DNA of 10,594 bases, taken from positions 1,846,489 to 1,857,082 of the forward strand of contig BCHH01000004.1 in the NCBI GenBank assembly GCA_001599595.1, given 5' to 3'. The translations under genes were made by a program, and so were the position numbers. This stretch comes from Beverwykella pulmonaria (lineage: Eukaryota; Ascomycota; Dothideomycetes; Pleosporales; Melanommataceae). The notes under the pieces were generated by a model. That model did no database searches and was not told the DNA's origin. It was given only the letters and a program-made list of their open reading frames with translations. Shown one piece after another: positions 1-6,958 of the stretch. Numbering within the stretch: the first letter of the stretch is position 1; every line of letters begins with the position of its first letter.

Positions 1-196
1 TAGTCAACTCAAATAACTTCACTCGTCTCTTACCCAGATTGATACAGCAAGTTAGTTAGTCAATTTATTGATTGGATTTACCACCCCGTTGTCTTATATC
101 ATCGTCTTCGAACCTCACAGAATAATCCTACGACACCTACGCTTACGCACCGCCTTAGTACGGACCGGACCCAGTAAGTGTTCACCTCGTATAACA
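1..196 (-). repeat. CpG-rich, little-mutated fragment, possibly the edge of another LTR
   Basis: This stretch differs from everything to its right. It keeps many CpG and CpA dinucleotides and lacks the dense TAG/CTA pattern. Read on the minus strand it could begin with TGTTATACGAGG at 196, directly after the last recognisable E1 pol codons, and it has a TATA-like GATATAAGAC at 91-100. I infer that an LTR of a different, less mutated element starts here and continues left of the window. It does not resemble the 4428-4621 candidate LTR beyond the first few bases. No coding function is seen. Alternatives are unrelated host DNA or a deletion junction. Confidence 0.35.
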
Positions 197-1196
197 CCAA
201 AATCTCTAAGATAAACTTGTCATTCACATATTTGTTAGCAATAATTTGTTAGATAGATTAGTTAGTCTCCACTAGGTTCAGTTTAGTGTATAGGGGTGCT
301 GAGGAAGCCTTCTTGTCAACCCCTATAGGGTTATTAAACAAGTCAGGGCAGAGCAGTGTTTGCTTGCAGGCTTCTTAGGCTTGATCCTTGCCTAGTTCAT
401 CCTAGGATTATTATGTCAGTGCATTAGGCTTCTTACTATACTTGCTAGGCTAGTAGGTAATTGTGAAATCAAATCAGGACAGGTATTTAGACTACCACGC
501 TTGCTAGTGGCTCAGTTGTTTTGTGGTAGTAAAGTACTGCAGGTTCTTATAATTGCTTAGTACTTGTATTAGGAACAAGGCTCCTTTAAGTTTAGGTCGC
601 CATTGTTTGAAGCATTAGATAATTGCTAGTAACTCCTTGTTATAGATCTTGTAGTTACACTTAGCAGGGTTTATGCGTTTTAAAAAGTACGCGACTAGTC
701 TTAGGATTCCTTTAGCATCTTGCTGTAAGATAATGCCAGCAGTCACGTGGTTAGAAGAGTTAGCCTTAACCACTATTAGTAGATTAGGGTTAAAGTGTTA
801 GAGGATTAGAGCAGATACAAACGCGTTCTTCAGGTTGTCAAAGGCATGTTAACAGGTCAGATTAAAACAGAACAGGATTTCCTTTTAGGTAAGAGCAATT
901 AGAGGAGCAACAATCCTAGAGAAATTATTAATAAATCTCCTGTAGAAGTTGGCAAATCCTATAAAGGCTCTGACGTCTTAGACGTTCTTTAGGTACTCCT
1001 ACTTAACAATAGCTTGTACCTTCTTTGGGTCTATCTTAATGCTGTTAGTTGATATCATATATCTAAGGTAGGTGACTTTAGTTTTATAGAACTCACACTT
1101 GTTAATGTTAAGTTGTATACTATGTTCCTTAAGGGCTGCGAGGACAAGTTAGACGTGTTTCTTATGTTTCTTTAGAGAGTTACTGTAGATTAGGAT

Positions 1197-1208
1197 GTTG
1201 TCAATGTA
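1197..1208 (-). other. E1 RT catalytic motif, YIDN instead of YxDD
   Basis: The RT motif C normally carries two metal-binding aspartates. The codons read TAC ATT GAC AAC, so the second Asp has become Asn by a G-to-A transition. The flanking residues (CTAY before, ILIYS after) are typical of Gypsy RT, so the alignment is secure. Confidence 0.85.
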
Positions 1209-1928
1209 CGCAGTACAGAAGATGTCAAGATAAGGACGCAGGACATTATTTACAAAGTGCTAGAACGTGCTTAGAGCATTGGCTAGACTAAAGGGCATAA
1301 CTAGGTATTCAAACAGGCTGTATTAGGTTTAGAAGGTAGTTAACTATTCATCTCCTTTAGCAATGCGCAGTTTGTTAAAGGCAGCAATAATGTTAAGTTT
1401 TGTGTAGTATTTAGCCTTGCTAAGTTAGCTCAGGGTTTCTTGTATTAGTGGGATTAGGTAATAGTTCTTAATAGTTAAAGCATTTAGGGCACAGTAGTCA
1501 ACGCAGAATTAGAGACTACCTCCAGGTTTCTTCACAAAGATAACAGGTGATGCCACAGGAGAGGAGCTAGCTTGTATGAATCCTTTGGCTAGGTGATTGT
1601 CAAGATACTTTTATAGTACTTTTAGTTTATTCTGTGACATGCTATATAGTAGTCTAAAGCCGTGTTCCTTTCTGTCCTGCAGGATAATCTTGTAGTTGTA
1701 TAATCTTCTTAGGGGAATCTTATTAGCTTCCTTACAGGAGAATACATGCAACAGGTTGTAGTATTCTGCTAAGACCTTCGTGGCTAGATTAGTGTGCTCC
1801 TTAGGAGCCAAGGCTTTATTAATGTCAGCCATAGTGACTGCAAAGATTTTATAATTGCGTTGTTGGGCACTGTGGAGGAACAGGGCGGCTCTAATGCAGT
1901 AGATGTCTATTTCTAGGGTAGACGTTAG

Positions 1929-1957
1929 TTTAGGTTTAGGTTTAGGTTTAGGTTTAG
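1929..1957 (+). repeat. Short TTTAGG tandem repeat coding Lys-Pro in E1 pol
   Basis: Four TTTAGG units and a partial fifth occur here. On the minus strand they encode a Lys-Pro repeat in the linker between protease and RT, in the pol frame. It is an internal coding repeat, not a telomere tract. Confidence 0.8.
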
Positions 1958-2510
1958 TGTTGCCTCTCTTAGTAACAGGAGGAGAAGCTTTGTGTTTGTG
2001 AGTAAGGTCATCCGCAGACAACTGTTAGTTTATCTTAGCTATTGCATAATAGTGTTGGGTTTAGGTAGTGAGTTTAAGACAACGCTTTAGTTTACAGGTT
2101 AGTTTCAGGGGACAGTTGTAGATAGTTGCTAACAGTTTGTGTTGTGCTGCACTGTGCGTATTTTGTACTGTGTTACACAGTACGTCTAGGGTCTTAGGTT
2201 AGCGCAGACAGTGCGTCTAGCATTAGGGGGCGTTGAACAGGAGTTGTCTGTTGTCATAGTCAGGGACAACCCTGTATTTGTACAACTATAGTTGGCCAAG
2301 AATCATATTATGTTAGCTAGTAGTTGTAACAAAGAGGCGGATGCGTTTATAGTAGTTTATGTGCTAGAGGGTTATTATCACTGTATTAGTAATTGTACCT
2401 CCTTTAAGTTGTTTGCTGTTAAAACTAGTAGGTATCAATAGCTAGGCCAGCAGAGTTAGTTAGAGTTTTAGTTTGCGCGCCAGAGATCTGTTTATGTAGC
2501 TGCAACTAGT

Positions 2511-2522
2511 GGCTCCTGAGTC
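2511..2522 (-). other. E1 protease active site DSGA
   Basis: The codons GAC TCA GGA GCC give Asp-Ser-Gly-Ala, preceded by CLV and followed by TSC, the catalytic loop of a retropepsin-type aspartic protease. It is one of the few catalytic motifs in the window that remains unmutated. Confidence 0.85.
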
Positions 2523-2812
2523 AACTAAGCAAAACGTGCTATAGGTTACCATGTCTTGTTGGAGGCTAACGGGAATATTAATGTAGTATTTCTATGAGCT
2601 TAGTTTAGGAGGTGTGAGCCATAGGTTAGCAGAAATCTAGTAAGGGTGTAGTCCTAGGCAGCAGCTTACGCTCAGGACTTTCCTTTTAGGGATGGGTTGT
2701 GCTTGTCGCGAGGACTGCGTGATCGTGGCTAACAGTTGGTGATGGTTGACAATGCTGTAGAACTTATAGTAGACGATAAGTTCCGTCATGTTTAGGTTGG
2801 AGCCAAGGGAGG

Positions 2813-3844
2813 TTAGCTAGTGCTAGTTGCTCTAGCAGTAGGCATAGGGACAGTGCATTGCGGGGAGATGTAATTCTTTGAGTTACATTTAAAGCAACAA
2901 CCCTCCTTTATCTGTTTCTGGCGTTTAGCTAATCCTACTAGGGCGTAACCTGCTAGGTTAATTTCTATAGCGTCTAGGTCTTGTTTAGCAGCAGCAGCGT
3001 AGGTCAATTAAGTTAGTTAGGCAGCAGAATGTTTGTGGGGTCAGCAACAGGGCAGCAGGCGGAGCATGTCATTGTATTGTTTGCCAATAATGTTGGCACA
3101 GTCAACAAGTTTTTCAGGGAAGTCTACACCAATAAGGGCTCCTTAGAGGTCCTTGTTTAGTAATTTAAGCAAGCAGTCTAGCAGTGCTGTGTCATTCTAT
3201 CTAGATTCTTGTCCATAGCAATAGAACTTAGCAAAGTATAAAGGGAAGCTCTTCTTTCCTTAGTGGAGTCTTGCTAGTTTTCTTTGTGCAGTAGCTTGTT
3301 AGTTTAGGTCGCCATACGTAGATTGTAACAGGTTCACAAGTTCTTCTACTAATTCTAGGGAGAAGGAATTAACTAGGAGAGCAGCGTTGTCTTAGAGGCG
3401 TGTGATTAAGTATTAAAGGTGTTTAAGTTCTGTAGGATATCAGTCAAGGTTTCTGTGTAGCTTGTTCTTAAGTTGAGACAGGAAGGTAGGTAGTTCCTGT
3501 TGTTTGCTAGTAAAAAGAGGGGGATTAGGTAGTTGTTTAGTTCAGCAGGTGGTATTGGTCAGCTTAGTGGTTGGTTGCGTCGGCAAGCTGTTAGGTGTGG
3601 ATAATAGGGTAACTATAGTAGGGATCTGTGGGTAGGCCAGAGATTCTACAGCTTTTAATCTATTGTTTGATTCTGTTACTAGTTGGTCCGTGTTAGACGC
3701 ATTAGGGGACAGAGTCTTTGACTTAATTGTTTGTATCTCTTTGTGTAGAGACGCAATTTGTTTTTCAAAGGCCTGTTGTTGATTGCTTAAGGCTTTAGCA
3801 AAGGAAGTCTGCATAAGCTGCATCTGTTCCTAGAAGGTTGCCAT
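2813..3844 (-). pseudogene. gag: E1 gag remnant with coiled coil and mutated CCHC zinc knuckle
   Basis: This is the capsid/nucleocapsid precursor of E1. The chosen start is ATG at 3844-3842, the first Met after an in-frame TAA in the leader. The N-terminus is Gln-rich with a predicted coiled coil (AFEKQIASLHKEIQTIKSK). The middle has the Leu-rich capsid pattern with FPLYFAKFY and LLDCLLKLLNKDL. The C-terminus has a zinc knuckle and then ends at TAA 2813-2815. One frame runs the whole length with no indel, but TAG, TAA and TGA codons break it. The open pieces are 3542-3823 and 2813-3007. That the downstream pol is in the -1 frame fits Gag-Pol frameshifting. Confidence 0.75.
2855..2896 (-). other. 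E1 zinc knuckle CX2CX4YX4C, His lost to Tyr
   Basis: The peptide CFKCNSKNYISPQC has exact retroviral knuckle spacing, but the metal-binding His is Tyr (codon TAC at 2870-2872). CAC to TAC is a single C-to-T change in a CpA context. The nucleic-acid-binding role of this nucleocapsid would be lost. Confidence 0.8.
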
Positions 3845-3908
3845 TAAGTCTATTAACTAAGGATTTAGTTTAGTTGGCGTTGTTATGTTGGTGAGGGTTT
3901 AACGCAAC

Positions 3909-3912
3909 GTAA
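3909..3912. repeat. GTAA target-site duplication, left copy
   Basis: GTAA at 3909-3912 matches GTAA at 4403-4406, immediately outside the TGTCAC/GTGACA-ended insertion. Gypsy elements usually duplicate 4-5 bp. A 4-bp match can also arise by chance (about 1 in 256). Confidence 0.45.
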
Positions 3913-4139
3913 TGTCACAAGAGGCTATTAGTAGCAGAGGATAAAGGTTCAATTAAATACTAGATACTACAGATACAATCTCAGGTGCAATAAATTATCA
4001 TACAAGACGTTGCGTAAGGAGCTTGACCAGAGGTCCTTCAAGGTTCAATAAATACTCAGTCTGGTTCATGCGTCAGGGGTCTGGTTCGTGCGCGGGCCAA
4101 GCCCAGTTGGGACTCAGTTCAGTATTTCAGGTTAGATCA

Positions 4140-4158
4140 GGTCGGCTAGTTGCCGACC
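4140..4158. repeat. Perfect hairpin, 7-bp arms, 5-nt loop
   Basis: GGTCGGC (4140-4146), loop TAGTT, GCCGACC (4152-4158). It lies inside the putative solo LTR and is GC-rich enough to fold as RNA or cruciform DNA. It is not followed by a T tract, so a bacterial-style terminator is not implied. Confidence 0.7.
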
Positions 4159-4176
4159 TCGTTGAACTGTGAGTCG

Positions 4177-4215
4177 CAGTACAGTGCCGACGGTCGTCAC
4201 CGTCGGTGTACTGTG
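4177..4215. repeat. Imperfect hairpin, about 17-bp arms, 4-nt loop
   Basis: CAGTACAGTGCCGACGGT (4177-4194), loop CGTC, ACCGTCGGTGTACTGTG (4199-4215). The loop-proximal part ACCGTCG/CGACGGT pairs perfectly. The outer CAGTACA/TGTACTG also pairs after a small bulge. Confidence 0.65.
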
Positions 4216-4280
4216 AGTCAGAATGGGATGATGTGCGCAACGGGTATTAGTCGGTATTGTGCGCGAGTTCGGGTGTGTGA

Positions 4281-4306
4281 AGTACTGTGCTGCGGAGTAC
4301 AGTACT
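4281..4306. repeat. Perfect hairpin AGTACTGT / ACAGTACT
   Basis: Two 8-bp arms (4281-4288 and 4299-4306) flank a 10-nt spacer. The arm sequence shares AGTAC/GTACT motifs with the 4177-4215 hairpin, suggesting related internal repeats. Confidence 0.65.
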
Positions 4307-4310
4307 TGTC

Positions 4311-4372
4311 GGGACCGTCGTTCAGGACCGTCGTTCGGGACCGTCGTTCGGTATCGTTCGGGACCGTTGTTC
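4311..4372. repeat. Tandem GGGACCGTCGTTC repeat, about five units
   Basis: Units lie at 4311-4323, 4324-4336 and 4337-4349 (13 bp each), then a 10-bp GGTATCGTTC at 4350-4359, and a last GGGACCGTTGTTC at 4360-4372. One unit differs by G/A and one by C/T. This minisatellite lies within the putative solo LTR and there are no spacers between the units. Confidence 0.85.
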
Positions 4373-4402
4373 GGAATTGGTGTCGCGGTGGTTACCGTGA
4401 CA

Positions 4403-4406
4403 GTAA
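4403..4406. repeat. GTAA target-site duplication, right copy
   Basis: This is the partner of 3909-3912, directly outside the GTGACA end of the 490-bp insertion. Confidence 0.45.
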
Positions 4407-4408
4407 TG

Positions 4409-4424
4409 CATGATTGTGGCACCA
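4409..4424 (-). promoter_or_regulatory. Possible tRNA primer-binding site of E1
   Basis: On the minus strand TGGTGCCACAATCATG starts 3 nt after a possible LTR end (ACA at 4430-4428). Primer-binding sites usually begin TGG, the complement of the tRNA CCA end, within a few bases of the LTR. I could not match it to a particular tRNA, so this rests on position and the TGG start. Confidence 0.3.
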
Positions 4425-4427
4425 AGC

Positions 4428-4621
4428 TGTTGTTTAGTCAATTCTTTGTTGTTGTAGTGGAAGAATTATAATAACTACTACACAATTGCTTTTACCTTGT
4501 TTTCTTCTCCAAATAGGGTGCTTGTTGATAGACGAATAAGAGGCTTATATTTCTTGAGGTGAAAGAGGAGTTATTTTGTTGTTGTTGGGGGCAACTACTG
4601 TTTTTCACCAGTATATCAACA
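4428..4621 (-). repeat. Candidate 194-bp LTR between E2 and E1
   Basis: On the minus strand it runs from TGTTGATATAC (4621) to AAACAACA (4428), giving TGTTG/CAACA ends. A purine tract lies just upstream (4622 onward), as expected before a 3' LTR. A TGG-starting site lies just downstream, as expected after a 5' LTR. It is rich in CAA/AAG repeats and has no coding content. A shorter alternative is 4523-4621, with an 8-bp inverted repeat TGTTGATA/TATCAACA. Which element owns it is unclear. It could be the 3' LTR of E2 or the 5' LTR of E1. Confidence 0.35.
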
Positions 4622-4650
4622 ATCCTACCTTCCTATTTTCTTCTCTTGCT
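4622..4650 (-). promoter_or_regulatory. Purine-rich tract: possible E2 polypurine tract, or CT-rich promoter of the plus-strand gene
   Basis: The minus strand reads mostly A and G (AAGAGAAGAAAATAGGAAGG) right before the TGTTG start of the candidate LTR, the position of a polypurine tract that primes plus-strand DNA. On the plus strand the same bases form a CT-rich stretch about 130 bp upstream of the ATG at 4772, and such stretches are common in fungal promoters. Both roles are possible. Confidence 0.35.
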
Positions 4651-4744
4651 TGACTCATCATACATTTCTCTTGCGTACGTATTGTTTTGTCCGTTTTCTA
4701 TTGTTGTTGGTTCAGTATTGTTGACCTGTATTGCAGCTTTATGA

Positions 4745-4763
4745 ACACACACACATACACACC
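4745..4763 (+). repeat. CA dinucleotide microsatellite
   Basis: ACACACACACATACACACC lies just ahead of the ATG at 4772, in the presumed 5' untranslated region of the plus-strand gene. The remainder of 4651-4771 is CT- and TTG-rich with no recognisable gene. Confidence 0.75.
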
Positions 4764-4936
4764 ACGCAAACATGCCGCTCTGCGCGCCCCCCAGTGCTTC
4801 TGCCTTAGCCTTTTAGGTTATTTGCCTTTAGTCCTGCCGTGCGTTCGCGCGTGGCACAGCTGTACAATACAGTTTTAGGCGTGTGAGCTCAAAGAAGTGC
4901 CAGTACTGCGTTTCCAAGAATAAGAAATGTCACCCT

Positions 4937-5007
4937 GTAAGATTTTTATACTAGACTAAATTACTAGTAATTTAGTAGGCATAGCTGTGTTGTTAACATA
5001 GTTGCAG
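4937..5007 (+). other. Predicted 71-nt spliceosomal intron
   Basis: The donor is GTAAGA (4937-4942) and the acceptor is GTTGCAG (ending 5007), with a possible branch site GTTAACA near 4992-4998. The length is typical of fungal introns. Removal joins codon CCT (4934-4936) in phase 0 to GTT (5008) and links the two frames into ...KKCHP|VPSYCKDKF..., which would otherwise need a frameshift. Confidence 0.55.
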
Positions 5008-5238
5008 GTTCCCTCCTATTGTAAGGATAAGTTTATAACCCTCTAGGGTGCTTTAGCAGTGTGGAAAGCAGTAGAGGAGGGTGAGGTAAAGGAGACTGCA
5101 TTTAGTGCTGTTCAGGCGGCTGCCTAGAAACTAGCGTTGGTTGCCTAGGTTGTGAGGCGTTAGGAAGCTAAGCTTTCTGCAATTGACGTTTAGGTGGCTT
5201 TATATTATTTAAACGCTTAGTTGCTCTAGTGGGTTACC

Positions 5239-5275
5239 TCTCTAGAGACGCTTGCCTCTTCTCTAGAGACGCTTG
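5239..5275 (+). repeat. 16-bp direct repeat, 21-bp period, encoding SLETL heptads
   Basis: TCTCTAGAGACGCTTG occurs at 5239-5254 and 5260-5275. The 21-bp period equals seven codons and gives SLETLAS-SLETLVS, a heptad duplication consistent with a coiled coil. That the repeat keeps codon phase supports past protein-coding selection in this frame. Confidence 0.8.
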
Positions 5276-5699
5276 TATCCTTGCTGCGTGATGATATAGG
5301 TAGGCTTTTAGGCGGTGCTAGAAAAGACAGGGGTTTAGGAGGTGTTTGTAGTAGTTAGGTAGGAAAAGGAAAAGGAGGACAGGGTGGAGGAAAAAGAGGG
5401 CAGGGTGGTTGTTGTTAGGAGGCAGAGGGTGATAGTTGTCTAGAGGCGGAGAGTGAAGGATCCCATAGTTCTGTCTCTACAACAGCTGCCAACTTGTTAG
5501 ATAGAGCAGAGGGTAGTAGGTAAGTTAGACGCGTTCTAGATGTACTTCTAACATTTTTCTCCACAATAGGATGCCCTTTAGGGAGGACTTTCTCCACTCT
5601 TACTCTGCTCTGTCATCTTCCAAGTAATCTATGTCTTCTACACTAGCTTCCCAAGCTTTAATCTAATAACTAAGTGTACAAGGAGGTCCTAGCTAATTT

Positions 5700-5875
5700 A
5701 GATACTTATTGTAAAAGGCCTTTAGCTTGTATAGGGCTCCCATAAAGTTAGATGCCTTATACTAAACTAGGTTAGGATTATAGCCCACCTATTTAACCCT
5801 GTACTTAAGCTTGTTGCAATACAACTTGCTAGCTAATATCTCTTCTACTTCCTATTCTTTAACTCTGTTAATAGG
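5700..5875 (-). other. E2 chromodomain (broken)
   Basis: After INRVKE, the residues EVEEILASKLY, KLKYRVK, a stop at the conserved Trp, VGYNP, and YKASNF match the chromodomain core, followed by a tail ending in IKAWEAS and an acidic DYLEDDRAE. In chromoviruses this domain directs integration to histone-marked chromatin. Two conserved Trp positions are now TAG. Confidence 0.8.
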
Positions 5876-6454
5876 GATACTAGGTAGTTTTAGAGCTTCT
5901 TGTCTAGGTAGGGGGTCCTAGAGATCTTTACATAGAAGATTGGGTGCAAATATGTTAAAGATCTTTGATCTAGGAGGTAATTCCAACTAATAGGAGTTAC
6001 CCACTTGTTTAAGCACCTTAAAAGGACCTTTCTACTTATTAGATAGCTTTTAGCTAGGACGTTGAACTGCCAAGTTGCAAGTATCTAGGTAGACTATATC
6101 ACCAACTTCCTAGTTAACTAGTTGGTGATGTTTGTTAACCACTGTTTACATCTAATCTTGGGCCTTTTCTATATTAACTTTAGCTATTTCCTAAGCAGCG
6201 TGCATGCAGGTGGCTAATTTTAGCGCTTTAGTGTAATTGAGCTTGTTAGTAATTGTGGCAGGCTTAGCTAAGTGTTTCTAGTCCTAACTCTATTAAGGTT
6301 TGTAACTGTATAGGATATAATACAGAGTTATGCTAATAGCTAAGTGGGGCAGTAATATCTAAGCTTAGTTAATTATTGGCAAGAGTTCGCTCCAATTGTC
6401 CTAGTAGAAGGATATAAAAGGGCGCAGCCTCTAGTTGATATACTTGTTTATAAT

Positions 6455-6745
6455 TTCTGTCTGTCTGTTAGTTTCTTTGTAGTAGGCAGTTGACAACTTA
6501 ACTTTAGTGCCTATAATCTAACAGAACTTAGACTAGAAACTAGACACAAACTAAGGTCTGTAATCTAAGATAATAGTTTTAGGAGTATAACTAAAGCAAT
6601 ATACCTATTAAATAAACAAGTTAGCTATGCCTTGTGAGTTGATTGTCTTGTGGCATAGGATAGAAATCGCCTGTTTTAATAGCTAGTTAATTACTACTAT
6701 TATCTAGTTGTAACTAAACTTGTCCTTTAGGAATTCTTTAAAGTT
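6455..6745 (-). other. E2 integrase catalytic core, D,D35E with first Asp lost
   Basis: The first catalytic Asp, normally MDF, is Asn in INFKEF (6743-6745). The second Asp, in ILDYRP, is kept (6563-6565), and the Glu of QTE is kept (6455-6457). Second Asp to Glu is exactly 35 residues. Between them STAYYKET matches the usual STAYHPET with His to Tyr. Confidence 0.85.
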
Positions 6746-6832
6746 AATGCACAAGTGCTACATAGGACAATTAGGAATTAGGAGTGGGTGGATTAATCTA
6801 GGGATTTAGGTCTGTCTTAGATGTGCCTTCTA

Positions 6833-6958
6833 ACATGCAATGCAATTCCAAACATATTATTTACACGTAGCCTCTATACCTTTCTAGTAATATCTTTGGG
6901 ACAATAACTAATAGGTTTTTGTAGCACTAGGGTAAGCTAATAACAGTTAGTTGTGTAC
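6833..6958 (-). other. E2 integrase HHCC zinc region, second His lost
   Basis: The zinc-binding region upstream of the integrase core reads VH (His codon 6953-6955), LLLAYPSATKT with the second His now Tyr (6932-6934), then RYY-stop-KG and NCIAC with both Cys kept (6833-6844). Confidence 0.75.

Larger units (their letters stand above)
197..2814 (-). pseudogene. pol: E1 pol remnant: aspartic protease, reverse transcriptase, RNase H
   Basis: This part of a Gypsy polyprotein would copy element RNA into DNA. The protease has an intact LVDSGATS catalytic motif (Asp codon 2520-2522), followed by a later MILGQL match to the usual ILG motif. After a linker containing a Lys-Pro repeat, the RT shows [14 protein letters not shown], a motif A whose catalytic Asp is now Asn (1392-1394), MPFSLANA, and YIDN at 1197-1208 in place of YxDD. 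RNase H follows: its first catalytic Asp is Asn (759-761), while the IYNKELLAI Glu is kept. The block ends after LTI-like linker residues near 200, just before the expected integrase zinc region. Its frame is -1 relative to gag, suggesting programmed frameshifting in the ancestor. TAG/TAA codons interrupt it throughout. The longest open piece is 1611-2021, covering the linker and the start of RT. Confidence 0.85.
3913..4402 (-). mobile_element. Likely solo LTR, 490 bp, GC-rich and hairpin-rich, inserted in the E1 leader
   Basis: The segment begins TGTCAC and ends GTGACA, a perfect 6-bp terminal inverted repeat of the TG...CA type. It is flanked by GTAA on both sides. It is rich in CpG and has few of the TAG/CTA marks seen around it. 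There is no primer-binding site or purine tract at either end and no coding potential, so a solo LTR left after LTR-LTR recombination is the simplest reading. Minus orientation is inferred from an LTR-like end (GCCTCTTGTGACA). Internal direct repeats include TCTGGTTCRTGCG (4060-4072, 4080-4092), AAGGTTCAAT...AAATACT (3944-3961, 4040-4056) and ACTGTGAGTC (4166-4175, 4210-4219). The small open frames on both strands here are chance results of high GC. A MITE-like non-coding element is an alternative. Confidence 0.5.
197..4427 (-). mobile_element. Degenerate Ty3/Gypsy LTR retrotransposon copy E1, integrase missing, interrupted by a 490-bp insertion
   Basis: On the minus strand the order is leader, gag, protease, reverse transcriptase, RNase H, the Gypsy gag-pol order. 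Integrase should follow RNase H but the recognisable frame stops near 197, so at least the integrase half is absent or displaced. The leader (3845-3912 and 4403-4427) is split by the insertion at 3913-4402. Pol stays in one frame from the protease to the left end with no indels, while Gln and Trp codons have become TAG or TAA. The copy cannot make its proteins. It keeps more CAG triplets than E2, so it looks less heavily mutated. Confidence 0.85.
4772..5523 (+). pseudogene. RIP-broken spliced gene for an unrecognised CX2CX6C protein, antisense to and convergent with E2 pol
   Basis: I do not recognise a named family. Exon 1 (4772-4936) starts at ATG 4772, contains TAG at 4814 and 4829, and ends with SSKKCQYCVSKNKKCHP. 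The cysteines at 4898, 4907 and 4928 form CX2CX6C with a basic run, like the first half of a fungal Zn2Cys6 cluster, but no second half is evident. Exon 2 (from 5008) continues VPSYCKDKF, then Ala/Leu/Val-rich probable helices with two SLETL heptads, then a Gly/Lys-rich basic segment (GKGKGGQGGGKRGQGG) and a Ser/Glu-rich tail. About ten TAG codons interrupt it, at plausible Gln or Trp positions. The end at TAA 5521-5523 may itself be a mutated Gln. It lies tail-to-tail with the E2 pol stop at 5600. Coding bias in one spliced frame supports a once-real protein, possibly nucleic-acid binding (inference). Confidence 0.6.

Noticed and set aside
90..125. tRNA or SINE promoter (GGTTCGAA B-box-like on the minus strand)
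   Set aside because: No matching A box or cloverleaf could be drawn around it. The TATA-like site and context fit an LTR better.
1929..1957. TTTAGG tandem repeat as an interstitial telomere
   Set aside because: It has only about five units, is in frame in the pol linker, and encodes a Lys-Pro repeat. Fungal telomeres are usually TTAGGG.
4311..4372. CRISPR-like repeat array
   Set aside because: The 13-bp units are contiguous without spacers, in a eukaryotic retroelement context. It is a minisatellite.
4132..4471. Overlapping small open frames on both strands
   Set aside because: They fall in the GC-rich repeat/hairpin insertion, where stops are rare by composition. Their content is just translated minisatellite.
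4559..4878. Small plus-strand open frames starting at 4559 and 4687
   Set aside because: Low-complexity Cys/Leu/Phe translations of CT- and TTG-rich DNA. The second overlaps the spliced gene in another frame.
5360..5405. Purine-rich plus-strand tract as a polypurine tract of a plus-strand element
   Set aside because: It is in frame with the plus-strand gene and encodes a Gly/Lys repeat. No LTR-like TG start follows it.
5415..5597. Minus-strand open frame of 60 codons with a Met start
   Set aside because: It lies opposite the plus-strand gene tail and in a different frame from E2 pol, with no recognisable motif. It is best seen as a shadow.
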